Positions 16,249-25,027 of a stretch of 64,000 nucleotides of DNA are shown here, in pieces. The notes beneath the pieces were generated by a model, which searched no databases, was not told the DNA's origin, and saw nothing but the letters and a program-made list of their open reading frames with translations. How positions within the stretch are numbered: position 1 is the first letter of the stretch; every line of letters starts with the position of its first letter. The stretch is from Mucilaginibacter tolerans (lineage in GTDB: Bacteria; Bacteroidota; Bacteroidia; Sphingobacteriales; Sphingobacteriaceae): the NCBI RefSeq assembly GCF_030519375.1, contig NZ_JAUMKB010000003.1:62001-126000 (forward strand). The letters run 5' to 3'. Made by a program: the position numbers and the translations under genes.

Positions 16249-16331
16249 GTTGTAAAGTTTGAATGTTGTAAAGTTGAGTTTATCTTTACAATGTGTTTAA
16301 AGGCAGATTAACATTCCAACTTTACAACATT
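16249..16331 (+). repeat. inverted dispersed repeat before the phosphoribosyltransferase
   Basis: AATGTTGTAAAGTTG (16262-16276) and its exact complement CAACTTTACAACATT (16317-16331) form 15-base arms about 40 bases apart; another partial copy (GTTGTAAAGTTTG) precedes at 16249. Transcribed, it would fold just before the start of the PyrR-like gene at 16343. It is probably two copies of the dispersed repeat in opposite orientation. Confidence 0.55.
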
Positions 16332-16342
16332 ACCACATTAAC

Positions 16343-16849
16343 ATGGAAAAGAAAATCCTCATATTAAACCAGCACCAGATAGAGCAAAAGATTGACCGGA
16401 TTGCCTATCAATTGCTGGAAGATAATTTTGACGAAGAAGAGATTGTCATTGCAGGTATATTACCCCGTGGCAATTATTTAGCCGAGCGGTTGAAGCAAAT
16501 TCTGGACAAAATTGCGCCGTTCAAAAGTACGCTGATAACCATTGAGCTGGAAAAGCAAAGCAGCAGCCTGAGGGCCAAAACTGATACTGATATCCAGGTA
16601 TGCCACAATAAAGTGGTCATTATTGTTGATGACGTACTGAACAGCGGAAAGACCTTAGCTTACGGTTTCGGCGTTTTCCTTGATGTTCCGTTGAAGAAAT
16701 TGAGAACAGTGGTGCTGGTCGACCGTAATCACAAAAGCTTCCCGGTAACCACCGATTATGCTGGTATAGCGCTTTCAACAGTATTAAAAGAGCATGTGGA
16801 TGTGATCCTAAACGAAGATGGAAAAGAGGACGCGGTTTATCTGAGATAA
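16343..16849 (+). CDS. PyrR-like phosphoribosyltransferase
   Basis: A 168-residue type I phosphoribosyltransferase. The PRPP-binding loop is VVIIVDDVLNSGKTL; the following VVLVDRNHKSFPVTTDYAG segment matches the PyrR pattern (uracil phosphoribosyltransferase / pyrimidine regulator). Length fits PyrR (about 180). No pyr genes are adjacent, so a regulatory role is uncertain and a hypoxanthine-type salvage enzyme is possible. It converges with aroK three bases downstream. Confidence 0.8.
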   Translation: MEKKILILNQHQIEQKIDRIAYQLLEDNFDEEEIVIAGILPRGNYLAERLKQILDKIAPFKSTLITIELEKQSSSLRAKTDTDIQVCHNKVVIIVDDVLNSGKTLAYGFGVFLDVPLKKLRTVVLVDRNHKSFPVTTDYAGIALSTVLKEHVDVILNEDGKEDAVYLR

Positions 16850-16852
16850 GTA

Positions 16853-17356
16853 TCAACTTACTGCTATCACTTGTTCCAATTTCTCCGCAGTCAAACTCAA
16901 ACCGTCGACAATAATATTGGCCTGCGAATAAAACTTTTCACGCTCACCCAGCTTTTGCTCTATAAAATCCACCAGCGCGTCGCCATGTTTGTCCTGCAAT
17001 AATGGCCGTTCTTCTTTCCCTGTTTCAAGGCGGTCGGCTAAAGTTTTTGGACTCAACTTAATATAAACGGATTTGCCATTGGCTTTCATCCAGTCCATAT
17101 TGTCAAAATAACAAGGCAAGCCGCCTCCTGTCGAGATTATTGCGTTATCCGGATATAGTGTCTTCTTCAACACTTCCGATTCCAGTTTACGGAACGCATC
17201 CTCGCCGAAGATCTGGAAATATTCGGCTATACTTAATTCTACCTGCTGCTCCAGTTTATGGTCAAGGTCGATAAATTCATATCCCAACCTGCTCGCCAGT
17301 TTGCGGCCCAATGTAGTTTTGCCGCTGCCCATAAACCCAATCAAAAATATCTTCAT
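16853..17356 (-). CDS. aroK: shikimate kinase
   Basis: A 167-residue P-loop kinase that phosphorylates shikimate in the aromatic amino acid pathway. Walker A GFMGSGKTT (7-15), the shikimate-binding Asp residues in FIDLDHK (D30, D32), STGGGLPC and the lid arginine in KEERPLL are all present. Length is standard. It is the last gene of the unit DUF1599 - BT_3928 - permease - aroK, starting five bases after the permease stop. Confidence 0.95.
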   Translation of the reverse strand: MKIFLIGFMGSGKTTLGRKLASRLGYEFIDLDHKLEQQVELSIAEYFQIFGEDAFRKLESEVLKKTLYPDNAIISTGGGLPCYFDNMDWMKANGKSVYIKLSPKTLADRLETGKEERPLLQDKHGDALVDFIEQKLGEREKFYSQANIIVDGLSLTAEKLEQVIAVS

Positions 17357-17361
17357 AAAAA

Positions 17362-18420
17362 TTAAGTCAACTTAACCCGTGGATCTATCCAAACGTACAG
17401 CACGTCCACCAGGATATTGATCACGACAAATATAAAAGCAATAAATAAAATGGAGCCCATCACCACCGGAAAGTCCGACATTTCCAGTGCATCCACCGTT
17501 GCTTTCCCTAATCCATTGTAACCAAATACATATTCTACAAAGAACGAGCCTGCCAGCAGCGAAGCAAACCAGTTGGCAATAGCAGTAATAACCGGGTTAA
17601 GCGCATTTTTCAGTGCATGGCGATAAATGATGGTGTGTTCGCCTAAGCCTTTAGCTCTTGCTGTACGAATATAGTCCTGCCCTAATACATCCAGCATGGC
17701 GCTGCGGGTCAATTGTACAATAATTGCTAATGGACGAAGTCCAAGAGTGATCATCGGCAACACCAGGTTACGCCAGGTAACGATCTCCCCTCTGAACGGG
17801 TCGTAGCTATATAAGCTTCCTGACATGTTTAGCCCTGTGTATTTATTGAGGACAAAGCCAAATATCCATGCGATAATAATTCCTGCAAAAAATGAAGGTG
17901 CTGATATACCCAGGGTGGAGAAAGTTAATGCTGCTCTGTCAATCCATGTATTCTGATGCACTGCACTCAATATCCCCAGAAAAACACCAATTACAATGGC
18001 AAAAAGCATGGCAGTTGTAGCCAGAATCAGTGTGTTGGGAATTACGCCCAATAGTAGAGAGGCCACATCTTTACGGGTTTGATACGACCGTCGCAAATAA
18101 GGCCATTTGAGTGCGATAGTTTTTTCTTTCGAAATAGGTATCAGGGAAACGTAATGGTAACGTTGGCGTTCCTCCTCGTTTCGTGCATGAACGGCAACAG
18201 GTGAAAGATCATTCAGGTAATAAATAAATTGCACCGGGACAGGTTTATCGAGACCAAACTCTTTACGCACTGCTTGCAGCGACTGTACATCGGCGCGCTG
18301 CCCCTGGGTCATCCTGGCTGGATCGACAGGCAAAACATTGAACAGAAAAAATACCACAACTACTATCCCCAGCATCACTGCCAGCCCATAACTCAACTTG
18401 CGGAGAATGTAGCCGATCAT
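17362..18420 (-). CDS. ABC transporter permease, OppB/DppB type
   Basis: A 352-residue permease for the oligopeptide/dipeptide class. It has the N-terminal membrane helix (LSYGLAVMLGIVVVVFFLFN), the typical NVLPVDPA segment, a large periplasmic loop, and the EAA loop that contacts the ATPase (YIRTARAKGLGEHTIIYRHA), and the C-terminal WIDPRVKL. No partner permease, ATPase or binding-protein gene is near, so it must pair with subunits encoded elsewhere. It sits seven bases after the BT_3928-like gene and just before aroK. Confidence 0.9.
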   Translation of the reverse strand: MIGYILRKLSYGLAVMLGIVVVVFFLFNVLPVDPARMTQGQRADVQSLQAVRKEFGLDKPVPVQFIYYLNDLSPVAVHARNEEERQRYHYVSLIPISKEKTIALKWPYLRRSYQTRKDVASLLLGVIPNTLILATTAMLFAIVIGVFLGILSAVHQNTWIDRAALTFSTLGISAPSFFAGIIIAWIFGFVLNKYTGLNMSGSLYSYDPFRGEIVTWRNLVLPMITLGLRPLAIIVQLTRSAMLDVLGQDYIRTARAKGLGEHTIIYRHALKNALNPVITAIANWFASLLAGSFFVEYVFGYNGLGKATVDALEMSDFPVVMGSILFIAFIFVVINILVDVLYVWIDPRVKLT

Positions 18421-18427
18421 AGCATTT

Positions 18428-19573
18428 TTACTTCTGAAAATACTGCTTTACCAAATCTTCATATTTCGGCACCGAATGATAATGCCATTTATTTAAGATC
18501 ACACCATTCTTCATTAGCAACACGCCCGGATTGGCACGCACCACCGATTTCAGTGGAACCTCATCGGCGTAAAATATTTCCATCACAAGATGATTCTTTT
18601 TTGCAAATGCTTCCGCATCTTTTGCTGAATTTGAGGTCAACATTATCGTGCGCGTATTAAAGTCACGAATCAAGTTTGCAGCCATTGCATTTAACTTGCC
18701 AATCGCCTCAACATTGGTATGATTCAGGTCGTATGCAACAACAATGAAACTATTATATGGATTTGATAATAACTCATTGGTGTAGTTATTTCCTTGAGCA
18801 TCCTGTATTGAAAGATCTTTTATTGGCGGCTCATAACCTTTTTTTATCAGTTTATTTTCAGGTGTGCCTACAACCGACCAGTTGTTATCCTTCCAGATAT
18901 TACTTGCCAGGTACTCTTTGTCGGTCATCACCTTAGTGTCCCCGGTTTTCTTATTTTTCAGATTGTAAGTAATCTGATATTCATCCGGTTTCGCACCCGG
19001 CGGGATTTTCATTTCGTCTGGAATGTTAGCTCCTACTTTATAAGGCAGGAAATCGATCACCGGCATAAAGTTATAAGTGTACAATCCTATTCCCAACGCT
19101 ACAACAGCTGAGCCTACAAGCAAATTATCTCCTGTTTTCTTGTCAAATACAGGCTCTATTGTTTTACGATTAATGAATATGACAATGATCAGCATAAGCA
19201 GAACAAGATCCTTACTAAACGACTGCCATGGCGTAAGCGGAATAGCATCACCAAAACAACCGCAGGTTTGCACTACCTTAAAATATGCCGAGTAAAATGT
19301 TAGAAATGCAAAAAAGATAATGAGCAGCAACAATCCCAATGCAACAGATTTTGCACGGACGCCGATCAGCAAAGCAAAACCCAGAATGATTTCCAGCGAG
19401 CATAAAATAATGGCCATGCTCAAGGCAAAACTGCTCAAAAAGCTGAGATGGAAAACATCAAAATATTCTTCAAGTTTATACGAAAATCCAAGAGGGTCAT
19501 TGATCTTGATCAGACCGGAGAAGATGAACAGCAGTCCGACAAATATCCGGCAAAACCAAACCAGTTTCTTCAT
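18428..19573 (-). CDS. BT_3928-family DoxX/thioredoxin-like membrane protein
   Basis: A 381-residue protein: an N-terminal DoxX/MauE-like four-helix membrane domain (FCRIFVGLLFIFSGLIKI onward, with the TCGCFGDAIPLTPW cysteine segment), one further membrane segment near residue 160, and a C-terminal thioredoxin-like domain (about 260-381). That domain has no CxxC pair; the only cysteines lie in or near the membrane. The layout matches the Bacteroidota BT_3928 family. An envelope redox role is inferred. Its ATG overlaps the stop of the DUF1599 gene, so translation is coupled. Confidence 0.85.
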   Translation of the reverse strand: MKKLVWFCRIFVGLLFIFSGLIKINDPLGFSYKLEEYFDVFHLSFLSSFALSMAIILCSLEIILGFALLIGVRAKSVALGLLLLIIFFAFLTFYSAYFKVVQTCGCFGDAIPLTPWQSFSKDLVLLMLIIVIFINRKTIEPVFDKKTGDNLLVGSAVVALGIGLYTYNFMPVIDFLPYKVGANIPDEMKIPPGAKPDEYQITYNLKNKKTGDTKVMTDKEYLASNIWKDNNWSVVGTPENKLIKKGYEPPIKDLSIQDAQGNNYTNELLSNPYNSFIVVAYDLNHTNVEAIGKLNAMAANLIRDFNTRTIMLTSNSAKDAEAFAKKNHLVMEIFYADEVPLKSVVRANPGVLLMKNGVILNKWHYHSVPKYEDLVKQYFQK

Positions 19574-20109
19574 TTTACACCCAATTTAATCAAGGCAAAA
19601 ACAGCGTAGTTCAGCATATCCTGGTAATTGGCCACCACGCCTTCCGAAGCCAATGTTTGCCCTTTATTGTCCTCTATCTGTTTCACGCGAAGCAACTTCA
19701 TCAATATCAGGTCGGTTAATGAACTGATACGCATATCCCGCCAGGCCTCGCCGTAATCATGATTTTTGGCGAACATCAATTCCTTGGTAGCATTCGCTTT
19801 TTCGTCGAACATAGCGCTCACATGCTCTACTGAAAGTTCGGTTGGTGTTCCGGGGCCACAGTCGAGTTGCATCATGGCAATCAAACAATAGTTAACAATA
19901 CCCATGTACTCGCTGCTGATATCCTCGTCAACTTTTGATATTTTCTTTTCTTCGAGTGTACGGATGCGCTGGGCTTTGATAAAAATCTGATCGGTGATGG
20001 ATTCGATCCGCAGGATGCGCCATGCTGTGCCGTAATCACGGGTTTTCTTCATGAAAAGCCCTTTACAAATTTCAATTACTGCGTCGTATTCTGCTGCTGT
20101 ATTGGCCAA
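19570..20109 (-). CDS. DUF1599 protein, duplicated domain
   Basis: A 179-residue protein made of two copies of the DUF1599 unit: KKTRDYGTAWRILRIESITD near residue 20 and AKNHDYGEAWRDMRISSLTD near residue 115, each followed by an Asn-Tyr (VNYCLIAMM, LNYAVFALI) helix. Domain surveys place DUF1599 among 'nucleotide modification associated' domains; the reaction is unknown. It is first in the minus-strand unit with BT_3928, the permease and aroK, and divergent from folP across 95 bases. Confidence 0.88.
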   Translation of the reverse strand: MANTAAEYDAVIEICKGLFMKKTRDYGTAWRILRIESITDQIFIKAQRIRTLEEKKISKVDEDISSEYMGIVNYCLIAMMQLDCGPGTPTELSVEHVSAMFDEKANATKELMFAKNHDYGEAWRDMRISSLTDLILMKLLRVKQIEDNKGQTLASEGVVANYQDMLNYAVFALIKLGVK

Positions 20110-20204
20110 GGTAGATTTTATAATTATAATTGTTCGTATATTAATATGAGCAAAGGCTATTTAACTCTAACCTTTTCAACAATTTAAACGTTTTAACCTG
20201 AATA

Positions 20205-21056
20205 ATGGCTAAAGATACACTTTTTAAGAAAAAGGTAACCATAAATACAGGTGGCAAACTGATCGACCTAAGCGTGCCGAAGGTGATGGGTATTATCAAT
20301 ATTACGCCCGATTCGTTCTATGCAGGTAGTCGCAAGCCCTTGTTGAATGACGCTTTGCTTCAGGCCAATAAAATGCTCGCCGATGGTGCGGATTTCCTGG
20401 ACATTGGGTCTTATTCATCCCGCCCGGGTGCTGAAGATATTTCGGAGCAGGAGGAAATCGACCGTTTACTGCCGGTTGTAGAATTAATTACAGCTAATCA
20501 CCCGGATGCTTTTATTTCAATAGATACCTTTCGTTCCTATGTTGCCGAAGTTGCTGTAAAAGCAGGTGCACATATCATCAATGATATCTCAGGCGGACAA
20601 TTAGATGAAAATATGTTCGCCACTGTTGCCAAATTAAAAGTGCCTTATATTTTAATGCACATGAAAGGCAACCCGCAGAATATGAACCAGCGCGCATCCT
20701 ACAAAGACGTATTTACTGAAGTGCTGGACTATTTTGCGATACGCTATCACCAATTGAAACAGTTAGGCGCCCATGACGTTATTATCGATCCTGGTTTTGG
20801 TTTCGCAAAAAATGCCGACCATAATTATTCGTTAATGAACCGGTTGAATGAGTTTAATGTATTGGGCCTGCCAATTCTTGTCGGCGTATCTCGTAAACGA
20901 ATGGTGTATCATGTAACCGGGGGCACGCCAGATGAGGCGCTGAATGGCACTACAGCATTGAATACCATAGCACTCACTAAAGGCGCCAACATTTTACGGG
21001 TACATGATGTAAAAGAAGGCGTTGAAGCTATTCGGATATACCTAAAATCAAAATAA
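20205..21056 (+). CDS. folP: dihydropteroate synthase
   Basis: A 283-residue TIM-barrel enzyme that joins p-aminobenzoate to dihydropterin pyrophosphate in folate synthesis; target of sulfonamides. Motifs: MGIINITPDSFYAGS, SIDTFRS followed by HIINDISGG, YILMHMKGNPQNM, IIDPGFGFAKN and GVSRKR. Length is standard. Divergent from DUF1599; no other folate gene is adjacent. ATG 20205 places the first barrel strand at the usual distance. Confidence 0.96.
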   Translation: MAKDTLFKKKVTINTGGKLIDLSVPKVMGIINITPDSFYAGSRKPLLNDALLQANKMLADGADFLDIGSYSSRPGAEDISEQEEIDRLLPVVELITANHPDAFISIDTFRSYVAEVAVKAGAHIINDISGGQLDENMFATVAKLKVPYILMHMKGNPQNMNQRASYKDVFTEVLDYFAIRYHQLKQLGAHDVIIDPGFGFAKNADHNYSLMNRLNEFNVLGLPILVGVSRKRMVYHVTGGTPDEALNGTTALNTIALTKGANILRVHDVKEGVEAIRIYLKSK

Positions 21057-21060
21057 GCCT

Positions 21061-21442
21061 AATTTGAAATTTTTTTGACAATCTGAAACAACACCATCAG
21101 CAACTGTAGTACCGACTGACATAGTAGTACCTTTCATGCTAAAGGCGTCGCCATAGGTAATGTTATCAAAAAAATATTCCATAATCTCCTGTATTGTAAT
21201 GTTTATGAAATACCCCTTGCGAAACTAATTTATTTGTTTCGAAACGCTTATAGGTGCTGTCCTTATCGAACTGGAGAATGTTGTCATTTCCTGTTTTATA
21301 AACAGAATCATATAAAACAAAACCACCGTGACGTAACTATGTCGCAGCTCCCATTTGCCAAATAAAGATGGGGATATTGACTGCCTTTTTTGCATACAGC
21401 CAGGCAACACGCAACTGCTAAAACTAATAGAAATATTTTCAT
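21061..21442 (-). pseudogene. decayed tandem copy of the neighbouring lipoprotein gene
   Basis: From ATG 21442 the - strand reads MKIFLLVLAVACCLAVCKKG, a lipoprotein signal, in one frame; SPSLFGKWELRH follows in a second; NILQFDKDSTYKRFETNKLV in a third; then YFFDNITYGDAF and MKGTTMSVGTTVADGVVSD after another shift. Each piece aligns in order with the intact gene just upstream (PGLFGKWEIHR, IYQFNSDSTYK, LYFDNDTYGELF, YSGTTMTIGTAAGDGIASD). So this is a paralogue broken by at least three frameshifts, seven bases after the intact copy's stop. Accounts for the whole folP-to-lipoprotein gap. Confidence 0.88.
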
Positions 21443-21448
21443 CATTCG

Positions 21449-21841
21449 TTAGTTTCCTACCTTTATATAATCTGATGCAATGCCATCGCCAGCTGCCGTT
21501 CCGATGGTCATTGTAGTACCGCTATAAGAAAATAGCTCACCATAAGTGTCGTTATCAAAATAGAGCTTTAAAGAAAGATTTATTCCCGGAGCATTTAATG
21601 GCCTGACATGAAATGTCCCGGTAGAAGCCAATTTATATTTTATGTAATACTTATAGGTGCTATCACTATTAAACTGGTAAATGGTGCCATTCCCGGCTGT
21701 ATAAGTTGAATCAAATCCAAGTAAACTGCCGTAGCGCCTATGTATCTCCCACTTACCAAACAAACCTGGCCGCACTGGTTCGGTCTTTTTACAGGCTAAA
21801 GCACCAACAACAATTAGGGTTAGTAAAAGATATGTTCTCAT
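21449..21841 (-). CDS. small lipoprotein, lipocalin-like
   Basis: A 130-residue lipoprotein: MRTYLLLTLIVVGALACKK with lipobox Cys17, then a small beta-rich domain starting FGKWEIHRRYGS, as in the lipocalin-like or 'DUF5004-like' lipoproteins of Bacteroidota. ATG 21841 is preferred to an in-frame TTG at 21859. A decayed duplicate lies directly downstream, so tandem duplication occurred here. Function unknown. Confidence 0.7.
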   Translation of the reverse strand: MRTYLLLTLIVVGALACKKTEPVRPGLFGKWEIHRRYGSLLGFDSTYTAGNGTIYQFNSDSTYKYYIKYKLASTGTFHVRPLNAPGINLSLKLYFDNDTYGELFSYSGTTMTIGTAAGDGIASDYIKVGN

Positions 21842-22043
21842 AAATTTCTTTTTTATCAATTACGACACGCATTCTCAGAATGCAACAGCACGGCTGATTT
21901 TATTTCAAGAACCGTACGGAAGCGGACAGTAAATGTACCAAAACGATTCACAAAAATCATTCAATTGTAGGCTTAAATACCTGCAAATTAACAAATTACA
22001 ATATCGGCACTGCATTTGATGTGCAATATTCAAGCACTTGAAT

Positions 22044-22391
22044 ATGTCCTACTTCCGCAAAAAGCTGGAACGTCGTACCTTCTCACAAGACCGGTATTAT
22101 ATCCTCATCAAACGCCAGAAAGAGGGTACAGCAACATTTAGTGAACTAACCGAATTAGACGAAATTGTGAACCGCGTACCAGATATCCGCGACCTGGTAA
22201 TCCGTGAAAATTTTGGAGAGGAAGATGGTGAGGCTGACAATCAGACAAATGATCCTGTAAATCAAAACCCGACATCCGCTGCCTCCATACAACGTCCAAA
22301 TGTGTGGACCCGCATTAAAAATTGGTTAAGCCGAAATTTCACTACCGAAATTTCAGCTGAAGATAATAAAGATCTTGCTGCATTTTTTTAA
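22044..22391 (+). CDS. hypothetical protein
   Basis: A 115-residue protein I do not recognise. The first half is charged (MSYFRKKLERRTFSQDRYY, FSELTELDEIVNRVPDIRD) and resembles the N-terminus of Bacteroidota anti-sigma-like or cytoplasmic segments; a Gln/Asn-rich linker follows and the end is NWLSRNFTTEISAEDN. No membrane segment. ATG 22044 is preferred to an in-frame TTG at 22038. It precedes a GNAT gene by 33 bases. Confidence 0.55.
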   Translation: MSYFRKKLERRTFSQDRYYILIKRQKEGTATFSELTELDEIVNRVPDIRDLVIRENFGEEDGEADNQTNDPVNQNPTSAASIQRPNVWTRIKNWLSRNFTTEISAEDNKDLAAFF

Positions 22392-22424
22392 TCTTATTTT
22401 ATTTTTGGGCTGATATAAATATAT

Positions 22425-22889
22425 ATGGCTGCCCAAAATATCCTGCTGAAAAGAACAAACAGTACCGACCCGGACTTTCATTTGCTAATAACGCTACTGG
22501 ACAAGGAACTAAATAAGCGGTATGGCGAATTGATGCAATCTACCTACGATCGGTACAATCATATTATTGATATTGATACTGTACTGATAGCCTACAGTAA
22601 TGGTCTCCCCGCTGGATGCGGTTGTTTCAAACAATTTGATGACACCTCAGCAGAAATAAAAAGGATGTTTGTGAAGAACACTGAACGCGGACAGGGCATT
22701 GCCTATAAAATATTATCAGAACTGGAACGTTGGGCAAAAGAAAGTGGGTTTAAAGACACTATATTAGAGACAGGCGATAAACAACACGAAGCTATCGCTC
22801 TTTATCAAAAACTTGGTTATGTTATTACTTCCAACTATGGACAATATTCGGACTTGGAAACCAGTATTTGTATGAGGAAGGAGTTGTAA
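22425..22889 (+). CDS. GNAT family N-acetyltransferase
   Basis: A 154-residue acetyltransferase of the GNAT fold. The acetyl-CoA-binding strand and loop are IKRMFVKNTERGQGIAYKIL, and the late conserved part is HEAIALYQKLGYVITSNYGQ. The acceptor is unknown. Stands alone between the hypothetical gene and the DUF421 gene. Confidence 0.9.
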   Translation: MAAQNILLKRTNSTDPDFHLLITLLDKELNKRYGELMQSTYDRYNHIIDIDTVLIAYSNGLPAGCGCFKQFDDTSAEIKRMFVKNTERGQGIAYKILSELERWAKESGFKDTILETGDKQHEAIALYQKLGYVITSNYGQYSDLETSICMRKEL

Positions 22890-22939
22890 TAACCTACTTT
22901 TAACTTCCGGTCAAAACCAATTCGCTACAAATTGTTTTA

Positions 22940-23437
22940 ATGTTTATGAAACTATTACAGCAACTATTTGGCGAGGGGAAGGATCTTTCTGCACTGCAAA
23001 TGTGCGACCGCGCCGTTGTGATTTATTTTATCGCACTCCTTATGTTACGGATCAGTGGCAGGCGTACATTTGGCAAAAAAACTGCTTTCGATAACACCAT
23101 AGCCATCATTTTAGGCGCAATACTAAGCCGGGCGGTGGTGGGCGCATCTGCCTTTATGCCGACGGTGGCCTGTGGCTTAGCATTAGTGCTGCTTCATCGT
23201 CTTTTGGCCTGGGCAAGTCTTCACAGTAGAATAGTGAAGCATTTTTTACAAGGGGCAAGCATCCCACTATACAGGGACGGAAAACTCAATAAAGAAAATA
23301 TGGCCACCAGCCTGATCACCGAAGATGAGTTAATAGAAGATATGCGCCTCAAAGCCAATATCGGGCGGCTTGCCGAAGCCGAAGAAATTTACATGGAAAC
23401 CAACGGAGAAGTTGGCGTGGTGAAGAAGGATTATTAA
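22940..23437 (+). CDS. DUF421 (YetF-like) membrane protein
   Basis: A 165-residue protein with N-terminal membrane segments (AVVIYFIALLMLRISGRRTF, TIAIILGAILSRAVVGA, VACGLALVLLHRLLAWA) and a cytoplasmic YetF domain (DGKLNKENMATSLITEDEL, EEIYMETNGEVGVV). The RRTFGKKTAFDN segment is typical of the family. Role in the cell is poorly known. Two adjacent ATGs (22940, 22946) are both possible starts. It converges with the GH3-like gene over a hairpin. Confidence 0.88.
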   Translation: MFMKLLQQLFGEGKDLSALQMCDRAVVIYFIALLMLRISGRRTFGKKTAFDNTIAIILGAILSRAVVGASAFMPTVACGLALVLLHRLLAWASLHSRIVKHFLQGASIPLYRDGKLNKENMATSLITEDELIEDMRLKANIGRLAEAEEIYMETNGEVGVVKKDY

Positions 23438-23451
23438 AGCCTGGGCGCCTG

Positions 23452-23470
23452 TTCAAGCGAGTTGCTTGAA
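23452..23470. terminator. hairpin between convergent genes
   Basis: TTCAAGC (23452-23458) and GCTTGAA (23464-23470) form a seven-base stem with a five-base loop; a T-rich run (TTTAGTTTT) follows within ten bases on the + strand. It can serve as terminator for the DUF421 gene and perhaps for the GH3-like gene. Confidence 0.5.
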
Positions 23471-23501
23471 TGATTTAGTTTTGGGTTATTGTTTTTGCAA
23501 T

Positions 23502-25019
23502 TTACACCAGCTCCATCATCAACAATATCGAATCAATATATTCCCTGTCATTTGCCAAGCGTGGCACTTTATGCTGACCGCCTAACTTGCCTTTTTCTTT
23601 CATCCAGTTAAAGAAAGTCCCCTGCTGTGCACGGTGAACTATCGGGCGGCGAAGTGCCATATCTTTAAAACGCTTAGCATCATAATCGGAGTTGATCTTA
23701 CGGAGGGTTCCATCCAGCAGGTCTACAAAGCGTTCAAATTCAGCCGGGCTTTTTTCAAATTCGATGATCCATTCGTGCGCGCCGCTTTTATCACCGTTGA
23801 AATAGACTGGCGCGGCAGTATAATCCCTGATAATGGCCCCGGTCTGTGCGCAGGCTTCTTCTAAAGCGCGTTCTGCATTGTCGATGATCACTTCCTCGCC
23901 AAAAGCATTAATGAAATGCTTGGTTCGACCGGTGATCTGTATGCGGAAAGGCGCCAGCGATGTGAAGCGAACGGTATCGCCTATCATATACCGCCAAAGT
24001 CCTGCATTGGTACTGATAATGAGTGCATAGTTTTTATTTAGTTCAACCTCATCCAGCGTTAATGTTTTGGGATTCTCTTCATGTAGATGCTCCAGCGGCA
24101 AAAATTCATAGAAAATGCCATAATCGAGCATCAGCAGCAAATCACCATGTTCTTCCTGGTCTTGTATGCCGAAAAACCCCTCTGATGCATTATAGGTTTC
24201 CAGGTAATGCATGTCATCCTTAGGGATAAGCTTTCTGAATTGTTCGCGGTATGGAGTAAAGCTAACCGCGCCGTGATAATATAGCTCCAGGTTGGGCCAT
24301 ACTTCCAACAGGTTATTTTTCCCGGTGATCTCCAGTATTCGTTTGAATAACAATAAATTCCAGGTTGGTACGCCGCTAATGCTGGTTACATTTACATCTT
24401 TGGTAGCATATGCCATTTTTTCAATCTTCTCCTCGAAATTCTCCAGCAGAGCTATGTCCAGGTGCGGGGTGCGTAAAAACTCGGCCCACAGCGGCAGGTT
24501 CTTCATCAAAACCGCAGAGAGATCGCCGAAAAAAGTATCGGCATTCAACTGGCTCACCTGGTGACTGCCCCCTAAAGTCAACGTTTTACCTGTAAATATT
24601 CGGGAGTTAGGGCGATTGTTAAAGTAAAGGGTCAGCATGTCCTTACCGCCCTTAAAGTGGCACTCTTCTAATGATTCCTCGCTTACGGGTATAAATTTGC
24701 TGCGATCGCTTGTCGTACCCGATGATTTGGCGAACCACCTGATGCCGGATGGCCAAAGTACATTCTGCTCTCCTTTCAGCATCCGTTCAATGTAGGGCTT
24801 CAGCGTATCATAATTCTGTATCGGCACCCGCTCCTTAAACTCGTTCAGGTTTTCGATGCTTTTATAATGATATTTACGCCCCCATTCGGTATTCTCAGCG
24901 CCTGCTACCAACTGCTCGAACCATTCCTCCTGCACCTCGTTGGGGTACTTCATAAAAAGCTCTATCTGATGGATACGCTTTTTTATAAACCATGTAAACA
25001 CTGAGTTAATAAGCGTCAT
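23502..25019 (-). CDS. GH3 auxin-responsive promoter family protein
   Basis: A 505-residue adenylating enzyme-like protein of the GH3 family, which in plants conjugates amino acids to jasmonate or auxin; the bacterial role is unknown. Family marks are the early WFAKSSGTTSDRSKFIPVS nucleotide-binding loop, SGVPTWNLLLF, YNASEGFFGIQ and LWRYMIGDTVRF. Length fits the bacterial members (about 500-510). Single gene; the following intergenic stretch contains inverted dispersed repeats. Confidence 0.9.
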   Translation of the reverse strand: MTLINSVFTWFIKKRIHQIELFMKYPNEVQEEWFEQLVAGAENTEWGRKYHYKSIENLNEFKERVPIQNYDTLKPYIERMLKGEQNVLWPSGIRWFAKSSGTTSDRSKFIPVSEESLEECHFKGGKDMLTLYFNNRPNSRIFTGKTLTLGGSHQVSQLNADTFFGDLSAVLMKNLPLWAEFLRTPHLDIALLENFEEKIEKMAYATKDVNVTSISGVPTWNLLLFKRILEITGKNNLLEVWPNLELYYHGAVSFTPYREQFRKLIPKDDMHYLETYNASEGFFGIQDQEEHGDLLLMLDYGIFYEFLPLEHLHEENPKTLTLDEVELNKNYALIISTNAGLWRYMIGDTVRFTSLAPFRIQITGRTKHFINAFGEEVIIDNAERALEEACAQTGAIIRDYTAAPVYFNGDKSGAHEWIIEFEKSPAEFERFVDLLDGTLRKINSDYDAKRFKDMALRRPIVHRAQQGTFFNWMKEKGKLGGQHKVPRLANDREYIDSILLMMELV

Positions 25020-25027
25020 AGGAAGTT

